From: Blasia pusilla
Taxonomy: Eukaryota > Marchantiophyta > Marchantiopsida > Blasiales
Direction: 5' to 3'
Length of the DNA stretch: 64,000 nt
NCBI GenBank assembly: GCA_050084515.1
Contig: CM114271.1
Location: forward strand, 19,220,001-19,284,000
Below the pieces are notes generated by a model. That model was not told the origin of the DNA. It searched no databases and saw only the letters and a program-made list of their open reading frames with translations. The translations under genes were made by a program, and so were the position numbers. Within the stretch, counting starts at the first letter, position 1. Each line of letters starts with the position of its first letter. Below are positions 21,991-32,259 of this stretch, in pieces.

Positions 21991-22941
21991 ATTTAGATTT
22001 TAAAAGAAAATGACTAGTAACTCAGTGAAAAAAATACTCCCATAGTATTAAGTCCAAGTAGTGGTTTCTTGCAAGTAAAAAAGCAGTAGTTTTACACTTG
22101 TAAAACATTTGCAAAAGACTCAAAAAGATTGGCAAAGTAGTTTACGTTCTTTTTTTTCACAATTTGGACTCAAGGGGGATTTGATCCATTCCGATTTTCC
22201 GTAGGGGAGGTCTTTTTTTTTTCCCCCCTCTTTCATTTCTTATAGTTCATAATGAATGATTTTGAGAAAGAAATATATAATGCAATGAACTTTACTCATC
22301 TATATATCATTAAAAAAAACATATTCTACTAAAAAAAAATCAAGACCTAACTCCACTATAGAAAGGAACTAGTTGCAAAATGAAGCTGCGGAAGAGTATC
22401 CAAAAGTAGTCTCCAAAAGTTAGAAGGAAAAGAGGAAATGGACTAGTTTGGAGGCAAAAAGAGAATTTATGGTGGAAGATTCGATTTTACGACTTGGAAA
22501 TGACTACTTGCGATTTCCGAGACTCACATATGACTCACAAGTGTGAGTCTCATGCAACTTCAATGTGAATCCCCGTACTTTGACAAAGTTTGAGTCTAAG
22601 AAGTTTGAGTCTAAGAAGGCTTTATATGCAAGTATGACTTGCAATCATGTTTGCAAATTTGCTGTGAGTTCAATGGGAGTCGTGGCAATGGTAGAATGGT
22701 TGTCTAGACTCGAAAACCTACGTGGAGCCGCAATGGACTCAAATGAAGTGGACTTAAAAACTAGGAGTTGCAATGGAACCGTGTGAACACCCAAATCCTA
22801 TGCAACGACAGACTAGTCAGCCTGATTTGGAAAAGAAATTAGCCCTTTTTCCAAATCCCTCATTCTAACCTCATTTTCTTCTTTCATTTGAAAAACCATC
22901 GAACTTTTCCATGGGCCAAAAGAAATCCCTCTCCCTTCAAA

Positions 22942-23069
22942 TGTCGTGCGCATACACATCGCTACACAACATACATCGCTGTCACCGAACACAAACACAA
23001 ACACGCATGATCCCATGCTAACTCATGGCATCCAAACAACGAGACAAGAAGTACCAAAATATCTCCAAT
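22942..23069 (-). repeat. Unit B2, 3' end of element B
   Basis: 128 bp, near-identical to 23,583-23,710. Its outer end on the minus strand is GCGCACGACA. Confidence 0.92.
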
Positions 23070-23580
23070 TAAAGTAAGCTCCAATCTCTCTCTACACCAT
23101 CTCACACCATAGCTCTCAAAGGTGTGCACTCTCTCTCATGTCAAACCAAACCCACTCTCCTAATGAAAGGCTTGGGTTACACTCACAAGGCAAGGTACCA
23201 TAGCTCCGCTGCCTCATGCCAAGAGGTTCAACAAAGAGAGAATGAGCTCTCAAGCTCTCTCTCCTTGAGGTATACCCCTTCCCTCTCCCAAGCTCTCTCC
23301 ATGGTAACCTATTCTCCCAAGTCACCTACTTGGCTCTTGACCTGATGTAGGAGGTCAAGGGCCACTTACCAAAAATAATAGGTCGATCATATACTCAAAA
23401 TGGTACTTACCTAAAATAGTAAGTTCCTCAATATGGGTCCAAATGAGCCGAAACGAAGGGAAAACCTACTCTCTCAGGTTTCCTGGGGCCTCAGGTCATC
23501 CGCAACCTATTGAGCATGTCCTCCACTACTCATGAAGGCGCTCTATTAGATCTCACCGTTCTATCCTAAAAGACGTGACA
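23070..23580 (-). repeat. Unit A2 of element B
   Basis: 511 bp starting TGTCACGTCTTTTAGG at 23,580 (minus) and ending GGAGCTTACTTTA, where it meets B2. Aligns end to end with A1 at 29,719-30,233. Confidence 0.93.
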
Positions 23581-23582
23581 GC

Positions 23583-23710
23583 TGTCGTGCGCATACACAT
23601 CGCTACACAACATACATGGCTGTCACCGAACACACACACAAACACGCATGATCCCATGCTAACTCATGGCATCCAAACAACGAGACAAGAAGTACCAAAA
23701 TATCTCCAAT
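23583..23710 (-). repeat. Unit B1 of element B
   Basis: 128 bp between the purine tract and A2. With the 2-bp spacer the junction to A2 reads GACAGCTGTC, a perfect 10-bp palindrome. Confidence 0.92.
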
Positions 23711-23720
23711 CGCCCCCCTA
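23711..23720 (-). other. Polypurine tract candidate (element B)
   Basis: Minus-strand TAGGGGGGCG immediately before B1, as in elements A and D. Confidence 0.72.
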
Positions 23721-23890
23721 GTTGGTGGTTAGGTCCCTCTAACTCCAGATAGCCATCTATCCCTACCTACCATGACATACATCTCTCGGACGCTAAGAGC
23801 AAGAAGGCCGGGTGCTCATGTGGCCCCATTTTTAGTCGCCTCCTTGTCATCCATGTCACAGACACAAGTCGGAATGTAGAACTACCTACT

Positions 23891-24060
23891 CTATGTACAT
23901 CTGGGATACATCCATCGTCCCTGAGGAACCCTAGTGAGAGATGCCATATGCCATCCTCTCGAACACCCATCATAGACTAGCATCGTGGCCGCACCACGGG
24001 CAGAACCACACAACATACAACGCAAGCCTGCAAGAACTACTGCTAAGCTTGGATCTACTG
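23891..24060 (-). pseudogene. PHD finger at integrase C terminus (element B)
   Basis: The minus-strand frame reads LRCMLCGSARGAATM, then VYDGCSRGWHMAS, then GRWMYPRC. Spacing matches a C4-H-C3 PHD finger and the element A copy. Three zinc ligands are altered here (VYDGC for a Cys, MAS for a Cys, MYPRC for a Cys). Each of these positions is Cys or has a different lesion in element A, so the ancestral domain was complete. The Cys-to-Tyr changes are TGT-to-TAT transitions. Confidence 0.82.
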
Positions 24061-25510
24061 TACCATCAATGTTAGAAGGTGACATGGCGCACAATTACGC
24101 ACATAGTCCTTCCATACCATACCATCGCGTCCCTCCAGCAAGAGAACACTAGATGGAAAAATGTCACGCACTCTCAGGATAGTGCGCCCTGCAATCACAT
24201 CCAACGTCGTCGGTGCCGTCTGCTGCAAGTAGACATAATCTCCCTCATGAAACCTCCGAATAGTTGGTCGATAACCACCACCCCGAATAGTCGCATACCT
24301 CAACGTATCCCGATGCTGTGCAATCGCCAAGTTCTCGAATGCCATGGGCATCACTCTCCAAAATAACTCAGCCCTCTGAGAACATGCTTGCACCCATACA
24401 TCTGGGTCATCAAGGTTCAGCACCTCACCAGCATCTCGACAATGGCCGCAGATAAATCTGCCTCTATGCCATAAAGTAGCAAGTACGGTGAAAAAGACGC
24501 TAAGGATGTCTGCCTGCTGAATCTGTATCCCATCGCCAACCATGGCAACTGGAGGTCCCAATCTCCTAGGTGACCTCTCTACAAGCCATACTTGCGTAAA
24601 CCCCTCTTCACCGTCTGCACAACTCTCTCTGCTAATCCATCCGCCTCGGGATGATCTCGCGAAGTCGTGCGGTGGTCGATCAGCACCAAATCACACAAGG
24701 CCTGGAACTCACCGCGAAACTTGGTACCCTGGTCTCTCAACACCTCAGCTGGTGCGCCATAATGACTCAGCACTCTGTCAAGGAAGGCATAAGCTACTCC
24801 CTCACTCGCTTTGTCAGGCAATGCAACCAACTCGATCCACTTCGAGAAGTGCTCGACCATCACCAACACATAACGACTGTGACGCTCTGTCAAGGGCAAA
24901 GGTCCTGCAAAATCCAAACTCCATCTATACCCTAAGCCCATGATCGATAAGGGATGCAATTGTGGAGTCGGAGCATTGAACGATGCTCGGACCCGATCAC
25001 ACACCATGCACCTGGCAACAAACTACAGGACGTCAGTCTGCATGCCTCGCCACCAATACTGAATCTGGGGCAAGCTGTACGTCCGCTTCACCCCAAAGTG
25101 ACCCAACTCCTCGTGGGCATGCTGCACTAGTCGTGCTCTCTGCGAAGGATGCAACACTACTACACGCCATCCTCCCAAACCCTCAAAACATGTGTCCCCT
25201 CCCAACGGAACCGTCTGGCTCGCTGTTGGATCCGATCCCGCTCTCTACCATCCATGGTGCTCGCAACGCTTCCATTACGAAGGTACTCCAAGACTAGTCC
25301 ATCATCATGAATATCTCGGCCACTTGTCGTGTCCTCACTGGCCTCGGGATCCAAGGACTCTCCACTAGACCTCGCCATCGAAGTCTCCACACTCTGGCTC
25401 TCCATAGCCAACATGCCTAAATAGGCTGACGCGTGCCATCCTGGCACTGACTCCTCATCACTCTCTCCATGCCATCGAGCTCCAGTCGCATCTCGCTGAC
25501 TCGGGCGTGG
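24061..25510 (-). pseudogene. DDE integrase with upstream linker (element B)
   Basis: On the minus strand a linker (about 25,510-25,210) precedes the zinc-binding segment HAHEELGHFGVKRTYSL (about 25,120) and CMVCDRV (about 25,000). The core at 25,007-24,579 keeps all three acidic positions: WSLDFAGPLP, RDQGTKFRGEF and ERVVQTVKRGL. A TAG ends this frame at 24,579. The C-terminal part (24,561-24,100) carries RFHEGDYVYLQ and GRTILRVRDIF and leads to the PHD finger. This is the best-preserved integrase of the family in the window. Confidence 0.9.
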
Positions 25511-25527
25511 GTTACGACTCAACCCAT

Positions 25528-25932
25528 CTACATCCTGGTTGAGCGTCCCAGGTCTATGTACCACCTGAAATCATACTCGTGCAACAATAGAGCCCATCTC
25601 GCAAGCTTCCCTGTAAGCTTGTCGGACTCCATCAACCACTTCAGTGGTTGATGATCAGTGATGATGGTAAAGGGGTTGCCGAATAAGTAACACCTGAAAT
25701 GCGCGACAGCCCACACCGCACCCAAGCACTCACCCTCATACGAGCTGTACTTTGCCTCTACAGCGTTGTTCGAGCGGCTAGCGTAAGCCACCACGAACTC
25801 TCTACCCTCATCATCATGTTGGGTGAGCACCGCTCCAAGCCCCAACATGCTCCAATCTGTGTGCAACTGGAAAGGACGCCCCCTGATCGGTCTCCTCAAG
25901 ATAGGTGCGGACGTCAACCTGTCCTTGAGCAA
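25528..25932 (-). pseudogene. RNase H domain (element B)
   Basis: A 134-residue open frame contains HTDWSMLGLGAVL, YEGECLGAVW and IITDHQPLKWLM, the three acidic positions expected. The reading ends in a frame change at LLHEYDFRW, just before the linker to integrase. Confidence 0.88.
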
Positions 25933-26780
25933 CTAAAATGCTCGCTCTTGCTCATCCCCCCAGTGGCACTCGTGATCCACCTTGGTCAGCAAGGTCAACG
26001 GCTTCGCAATCGAACTGAGTCCCTTGACGTATCGTCGATAGAAGTTCACCAATCCTATGAATGCGCGAACACGACTCACATCCGTAGGGCGTGGAATGCA
26101 TGAGATAGCCTCTACCTTCATTTGCTGAACACCAAGGCCCCCTGGGTATATCGTATGACCCAAGTACTCAATCTGGTCGTAGAAGAACTTGCACTTGCCT
26201 GGATGTAGCTTCAGCCCATGTAATTGCAATCGTCGGAACACCTCCTCTAGATGTTGCTCATGCTCCTCAACCGTGGCGCTTTAGACTACGATGTCATCAA
26301 TATAACACCTAGCCAAGATCCTATCCATGACCCTCAGAAACTCAGCCGGGTGTTCTTCAACCCAAATGGTAAGAATCGCCACTGGTACAAACAATCCTTC
26401 CCGTGAGGATCGATGCCCCAAAATGCCGTCTTTTGCCTGTCCTCCAATCTGATAGGCAGTTGATGGTATCCGGCTCGCAAATCCAATGAACTGAAAACCT
26501 TTGTGTGACCAATCGCATCAAAGATCTCCTCAGGGGTGGGCATGGCATACCTATCGGACTTCGTCTGCCGATTGATAGGTCGGTAATCCCCACACATCCG
26601 CCTATCCGTCCAGTTGCCATGCACATCCTTCTTGGCGGGCATGACAGTGGAAGATGCATACTCCCCATGCGACATCTCCACTAGTCCTGCTCCGACCAAG
26701 TCCTGGCTCCTACTCTGAATCAGAGCCCTCTTCATATCACTGTACCTGTAGGGTCGTCAGAAGATCGGCATATCACTCGA
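25933..26780 (-). pseudogene. Reverse transcriptase (element B)
   Basis: The N-terminal frame (26,735-26,334) reads MERALIQSRSQDL-type sequence, then VMPAKKDVHGNW, KVFSSLDLRAGYHQLP and YQWRFLPFGLKN. After a frameshift near 26,340 comes the catalytic YIDD at 26,304-26,293. A TAA follows at 26,283-26,281, where element A has TTT. The thumb (26,241-25,933) has YLGHTIYPGG and VRAFIGLVNFYRRYVKG. Two lesions therefore separate this from an open frame. Confidence 0.92.
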
Positions 26781-27219
26781 CAACTCAATGCGGATCCCCG
26801 GTCCCTTCAGCGTACCCAAATCCTCCATGATAAACGCAAAGCAGCTCCTATAACTCTTGAGGAACTGATGTATTCGGCGCCGCTCTTCTCCTGTCAACTT
26901 AGGGCCCATATCTGGCTCCCAAGTCTCCATCGTGACTACGGTAGGACTCTCGCACGGGTATCGGTGGTTGCTATGGTGCAACCCCGTCTCGAACAACAAC
27001 ACTCGGCCGCTCTCCTGCAGCCAACTGCAAACTCTGATCTCCTCCACTTACAGTGCCTGAAACCACGCTCGATGCTATGGCTATCATCTCCTTGCGTACT
27101 TGCAAAAAATCCCAAGAAGTCCAAGGGTGTCTCTCCCGATCTCCCCTGGTGCGTAGATCTCCTCGGGTCTTGCCCCCAGCCACTGCCTCCACCGTCTCGG
27201 TAGGCATGAGGCTCACCAA
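26757..27219 (-). pseudogene. Linker between methyltransferase and RT (element B)
   Basis: Starts MPTETVEAVAGG, contains RERHPWTSWDFLQV, and after a frame change ends KLTGEERRRIHQFLKSYRS, the RT lead-in. No domain recognised. It is conserved with 1,500-1,900. Confidence 0.7.
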
Positions 27220-27244
27220 CGCATAACCTGTGGATGTCGCGATC

Positions 27245-28144
27245 TCATACGACGCTCGCCCACTCCCAAGCGAGAATCCATGTCAAGCAGTTCAGGTCCA
27301 TCGCCTGACCCAAGACATGGCGTCGTGATGCCTCTGACACTGATGGTACTGCCGTCACTCCTGTGGGAAATCCCATCGCTCGCTCTCTCTCGTCGGCGTT
27401 GGGCTCCACCAACCGCTGAACATGGTCATCCCAAACCAAGCCAGAACCGGCCTCCTTGTATGCATAGGAAGCGGGAAAACTCACAAACATGGGCAAGGCT
27501 GCCCGCGGCCTGCCTACCCTGTTGACCACAGTCAACGGTGGTCGATCATTGTGCCTCACTGCCTATGATCCACGACCTGTATCCAGAATGGAATCCACTA
27601 ACAAATGGGAGGGGCGCTCCACTCTCGCATACTTCCTCCATAACACCGCATGGGGCACCAAGTTGGTCCACCATAGACGTGGGCGATGGGCTCTAGAACC
27701 TACACTCGCCGCATCCAAGAACATTGCTAGGCCGATCCAGACACGCACGTGATGAGCACTCGTCACCACCCGTGACCTAGAGTCTCCTAAGATCGGCACA
27801 TTCTCCAGAATGTAGGCTGGAGAACGAGACTGGTGCTCTTGCAAGTGCCATAAGACCCTCAACATCTCCCAAAACAACCTGGACCGAGTGTCAGCCAACC
27901 CGTTGCCTCGTCCAACACTCGATTGGCCCTGACATGGCCAATCGGCAATGACCAAATCAATGGTCCCTACCCGCTCTAAGTCCTGCTTTAACAACAGCAA
28001 AATATCCTCGGTAGGGAACTCTGGTACCCTTTGATCTGCTGGACCTTGACAATAATAAGGGAAAAAGTAGGCGTAATTGCGCCACATGTCGTAGTGAGAC
28101 GCGCCTCGCAACATCATCACTCTCCACATACAGGTACTGTTGTA
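27245..28144 (-). pseudogene. DNMT3-like cytosine-5 DNA methyltransferase (element B, motif I deleted)
   Basis: The frame 28,129-27,563 carries IDLVIADWPCQGQSS (motif IV, catalytic Pro-Cys at 27,937-27,932), DTRSRLFWEMLRVL, ILENVPILGD (motif VI) and SRAHRPRLWWTNL (motif VIII). A single TAG at 27,565-27,563 corresponds to CAG in element A. The same frame resumes to 27,245 with RPPLTVVNRVG (motif IX) and RRHVLGQAMDLNCLTW (motif X). The first 40 or so residues are in a shifted frame relative to A and C. Motif I, the methyl-donor loop, is missing because the element is deleted up to YLYVE. This copy shows best that the domain is DNMT3-like in canonical motif order. Confidence 0.9.
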
Positions 28145-29718
28145 TCGCCTCTCAAAGTCCCGAACGGACTCCGTGATGACCCTCGTGCCCCTCTGACCCG
28201 ATCACTCTGAACCGCGTGAGGAATCCCTCAATCACTCATCCCAAACATGCGGCACTCGATCTACACTCTCTCTCCTCGAGACGTGTAACGTGCGGCAACA
28301 CGCGGCGTGGTGCGGCAAATCGACCAGGCTATCATCTCATCGACAACCTATCCTCAACTCCAGACATCCCACACAGGTCTATGTCCCCTAAACCACATAC
28401 ATAAATGATGCTCTCAACATCCACACACCCAATATCCCCAAATAAACTACCCAAATCCCAGAATCCCTCACACGTGCAGGGTAAAGGACCAGAATAGATA
28501 ACTTGAACACATGTCGATGTCGCTCCTCAGCAACTGCAACTCTCGACCCCAACTCGATCGTGGAGACAACTCCTCCAATCAGCAAGTCATTCTCCTCCAC
28601 TATTGACATTGCTCAAAACTCTTCGATAGACAGTGCGGTCCCAGCGGAACGGTGCGGTGTTGTAGGCGGCACGGAACGGCTACGAACGGCACGACCCTCG
28701 CTGGTGGGATGCAACACTCGGCGGTATACCATCCTCAATCAACAATAAACCCACACTCTGCTCCACAATGAAGGTGCGGCTCCACGATCGAGATGGTGCG
28801 GTGCGGCCACGAGCGGCACGGCACGATATTCGATCGTCGTCGAGCGGCTACCAATCACAACATAGCAACATGAAATCAAAACTCAAACACCATAACCGGA
28901 GGTCATCTGCCATCACTGGTTGATGAAGACACTGCGATAACGGTGGCGGCCAAAAAAAAATATGTGGTGGCGACACAAGTCAAGGAATCAACGAACGTCG
29001 TGGAAGACCCTCCACTCCGTAATGGCGGCAATGGCACCCAAAGGGTGGACAATGGACGGTTGACCGTTGACGGTGACGGCTGACCTTCGACGGAGATGGT
29101 TGACCGTTGACCGTTGACGGTGACTATGATGGCGACGGCCGCCGCCGGTGTGGCGGCTGATTTAGGGTTTGCACAATTTAACCCTAAAAATCGCCTAGCA
29201 ATGGCAGCTTTACAAGATTGACCATAAGTTTTTGCTCGCAACTCCAAATTGCGCACTATTTGTTGCACAGCGTGCACAACTTCACGATCTACGCCAAAAT
29301 CAAAAAATATTTAGAATCGGACATTTCAGTAAAAACTGACGGAGACTGTCGTAAAGCCCAATGTCTCTTTCTCCTACAAAAAATTTGGCAGCGCTCCCGC
29401 GCTGATTTCTCCCAACGAAAATGTAACATCTGTAAAAATACAAATCAGCAAGCTACATGGTGCTCCCGAGAGCACCAGCATGGGGCAACCCGCCCCCATA
29501 CTCAATCCCTATCAAAAATTGGGCAGCGCTTCCGCACGCCACTCTTCCACACAAAAAATTGGCAAATGCAAAGAATAATGAAAGCAGCCCTTGCTCCGGT
29601 GAGCACTCCCATGAGCCGCTGAACGGGGAACACGGTCCCCAACCTGCAAAAACAGCGAGTGACCAGCGAGCTCCCCCATGAAGCTCTCTCACTCTCTCAT
29701 TCTCTCATTCTGTCTTTG
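28145..29718 (-). other. 5' leader of element B
   Basis: Aligns with 59,239-60,780 of element C through AGAGAGCTTCATGGGGGAG, CTCTCGGGAGCACCATGTAG, a GTTGACCGTTGACGG-type repeat cluster (about 29,040-29,125), TTTAGGGTT and GTGCGGC-rich blocks. No long open frame on the element strand is conserved. It ends at the deletion junction near 28,145, after GACTTTGAGAGGCGA. Confidence 0.7.
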
Positions 29719-30233
29719 TAAAGTAAGCTCCAATCTCTCTCTACACCATCTCACACCATAGCTCTCAAAGGTGTGCACTCTCTTTCATGTCAAACCAAAC
29801 CCATTCTCCTAATGAGAGGCTTGGGTTACACTCACAAGGCAAGGTACCATAGCTCCGCCGCCTCATGCCAAGAGGTTCAACAAAGAGAGAATGAGCTCTC
29901 AAGTTCTCTCTCCTTGAGGTATACCCCTTCCCTCTCCCAAGACTCTCTCCATGGTAACCTATTCTCCCAAGTCACCTCTTTGGCTCTTGACCTGATGTAG
30001 GAGGTCAAGGGCCACTTACCAAAAATAGTAGGTCGATCATATATTAAAAATGGTACTTACCTAAAATAGTAAGTTCTTCAATATGGCTCCAAATGAGCCG
30101 AAACGAAGGGAAAACCTGCTCTCTCAGGTTTCCTACGACCTCAACAGGTCATCCGCGACGTACTAAGCATGTCCTCCACTACTCATGAAGGCGCTCTATT
30201 AGATCTCACCGATCTATCCTAAAAGACGTGACA
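29719..30233 (-). repeat. Unit A1, 5' end of element B
   Basis: 515 bp from TGTCACGTCTTTTAGG (30,233, minus) to CTTACTTTA. Beyond it the sequence is leader, not unit B; the copy at 58,720 behaves the same way. Confidence 0.93.
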
Positions 30234-32259
30234 TAAAACAAGAGCTCCTCCCCACCCTTCAGGAAAATCCCCATCCCTCCCTCTTCTTTCCCTTGAGAAA
30301 TTCACGTACTTCCTCGGATTCATCAGGAGGTATTCGAACAAATCTTACGTCTCACGTGATGAAGTCTCCATCCTGCGTACTTCCTCGGATTCATCAGGAG
30401 GTATTCGAACAAATCTTACGTCTCACGTGATGAAGTCTCCATCCTGCGCACCATATCGGAAACTGTGCGAGTTTGCGGTAAGCCAATTGACGTCCTTATA
30501 AGAAGGGTGTCATCCTTCTTTTCGACTTAAAGTTAATTGACACATGTTGCTAGCCGAAGTTTGTTGAAAGAACTCTTTTCATTGGTTCCGGAAGTCCCCT
30601 TTTATTAATTCCGGATGGGTGTCTTTTCGTTTTCATCGAGACCTCTTATTCCTCGTGCTTGAGCAATCGGTGCTCTGTCCGTCCATCTCCCCTCCCAATA
30701 ACGCGCACCGGTGAGGCTCCACGTCCAGGAATCGTGTCGCAACTGAGTCGAGGCCTGGTAGCAACAGGTTGAGGCTGGACCCAGCAGGTCGAGGATGACT
30801 TCAGCAGATCTAAGTTGGATCCAACATGTGGAAGACGAATCCAGCGGATCTAGGCTGGGCTTGCCTTGCCGGACACTGTTTAGAGAGCTGACAGTTTTGA
30901 GTTCGGAGATAGTTTCGTGATCCCCGTAGGAAATGCGAACGCTTAACGAACAGTGCGCAATTCCGTGCGATTTAAGGGTCCTTGAGATGGGACTGTAGAA
31001 GAAGACGAACGAGAAGGAGAAGGAGAAGAAGAAGGACGAGATCCGAGTGATGTCCGGCGTCGGTAAGCTTCGCGCCATGCGATGCGGCGCACGTTTCTGC
31101 GTTTGGAGATTCATGGTTTTCAGACGAGCGATGGCGGTCTACAGGACTGCCTCCATTCACTGGCAAGAACGAAGCGTGCGGAGGCCGGCGGTGGATCCGA
31201 GAGGCGGTCCGGTCCGGCCAGCGCCCGGAGCTTTCCACGATTGAGCGAATGAAATCGGACGGTGCGCGAGCTGACGAGAATCCATGATGCGGGACGCGAC
31301 TCCGATGCGGACGGGCTAGAGCAGTGGAGGACGATCGCCCGGCGGACCAGATCGAAACACGCTTGCAATCGTGGAGAGATAACGAACATACACGCAGAAT
31401 TGATCGAAGTACCAGCAGATCTATATGATCATCACAGATTTATTCCAGAATCAACTGATTCGAGGCCTCTCAGGTTACCATGTGCAGGTAACATGCCTGA
31501 GCAACAGTTCCAGCTCTCGAACTCCACCGATCGACGTGTTCTATTCGGCAGCAGCTCTCGAGACTTGGAAAGGAATCGGATGGAAGGGAAGGGAAGGGAA
31601 AAGAAAGGAAAGGAAAGGAAAGCACGGAAATCGAGGAGAAGTGGCTCTGCATCCTCGATTGTCCTCAGGCAGAGAACTCTGTGAGCGAGCTCCCATTCAT
31701 CACTCTCCACAATGAACCTCGGCGTCAATTTTCAGCAGTCCAGTCTATGAACGAGGAACGCTAACTACAGACAGCTCGAACGCGACATGATCACTGCTCG
31801 TCCGTGTTCGTCATTCACGGCCCGAGAAACCATCCACGCGGGTCGAGTCATGGAATCGATTCATGGGTCCTGACAAGTCGGCCATAGTATAGATTTATTT
31901 ACTTTGGGAGATTTCAACTAATTCAATCCGTAGAAACTTGGAAGTGTGTATTTAAATGTCCGCTGATGTTGAGTACCGAACTCTCGTAAACACTTGGACT
32001 CGAAGATCCCGGACACGATGCGGAAGTAGAACAATCACCTTCGGTGGATCGACTCTAAGGGTTCAATTCTCCACCGATCACGCACACAGTGGGCGCCTGC
32101 AAGCAACGATGTCAACATGACACCCACACCTCCCCTGCATGCGGGCTTTCCTGGGATCGATCCGCATGCTACAATTTGGATGCACGCGTTTGAAGCTAGA
32201 TGGAGCTCTCTGCCCTGACTTACGAGAAGATTCCATCGATGAAGCCCTAAGCGAATTCC
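30234..32259. other. Gene-island flank without a supported gene
   Basis: GC content rises here. Open frames (30,605-31,114 minus, 31,262-31,684 plus) are driven by GAA/TTC-rich tracts at about 30,990-31,040 and a GGAAGGGAAAGG microsatellite at about 31,581-31,625. I see no domain. The right end is the likely 3' UTR of the expansin gene. Confidence 0.5.
30305..30446. repeat. Perfect 71-bp tandem duplication
   Basis: The unit beginning CGTACTTCCTCGGATTCATC occurs at 30,305 and 30,376 with no differences, about 70 bp outside the end of element B. Confidence 0.95.

Larger units (their letters stand above)
20011..22941. other. Non-genic stretch between satellite and element B
   Basis: Overlapping open frames on both strands at 20,810-21,386 have no domain and look like compositional accidents. 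An inverted repeat (21,240-21,363), a two-copy tandem repeat (21,727-21,990) and a 15-bp duplication TTTGAGTCTAAGAAG at about 22,589-22,618 are the only structure. Confidence 0.5.
22942..30233 (-). mobile_element. Element B: 7.3-kb methyltransferase/PHD Ty3-gypsy element lacking gag and protease
   Basis: This is the only copy with both ends in the window. On the minus strand: unit A1 (30,233-29,719), leader (to 28,145), a deletion junction, methyltransferase, RT, RNase H, integrase, PHD finger, purine tract, B1, a 2-bp GC spacer, A2 and B2. Its ends are TGTCACGTC and GCGCACGACA. The 5-bp flanks are TCAAA (22,937-22,941) and TAAAA (30,234-30,238), close to but not an exact target duplication. 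A1 and A2 differ by roughly 5% by eye, so it is fairly young. Loss of gag, protease and motif I makes it non-autonomous. Confidence 0.93.

Noticed and set aside
27563-28129. A bacterial restriction-modification methyltransferase, as contamination or transfer
   Set aside because: The PCQG and ENV motifs alone would allow it. However, the domain lies in one polyprotein frame with retrotransposon protease and RT in four copies, and motif VIII and X forms are eukaryotic DNMT3-like.
30605-31114. Protein gene on the minus strand
   Set aside because: The frame is dominated by a Ser/Phe stretch from a GAA-rich tract and has no recognisable segment.
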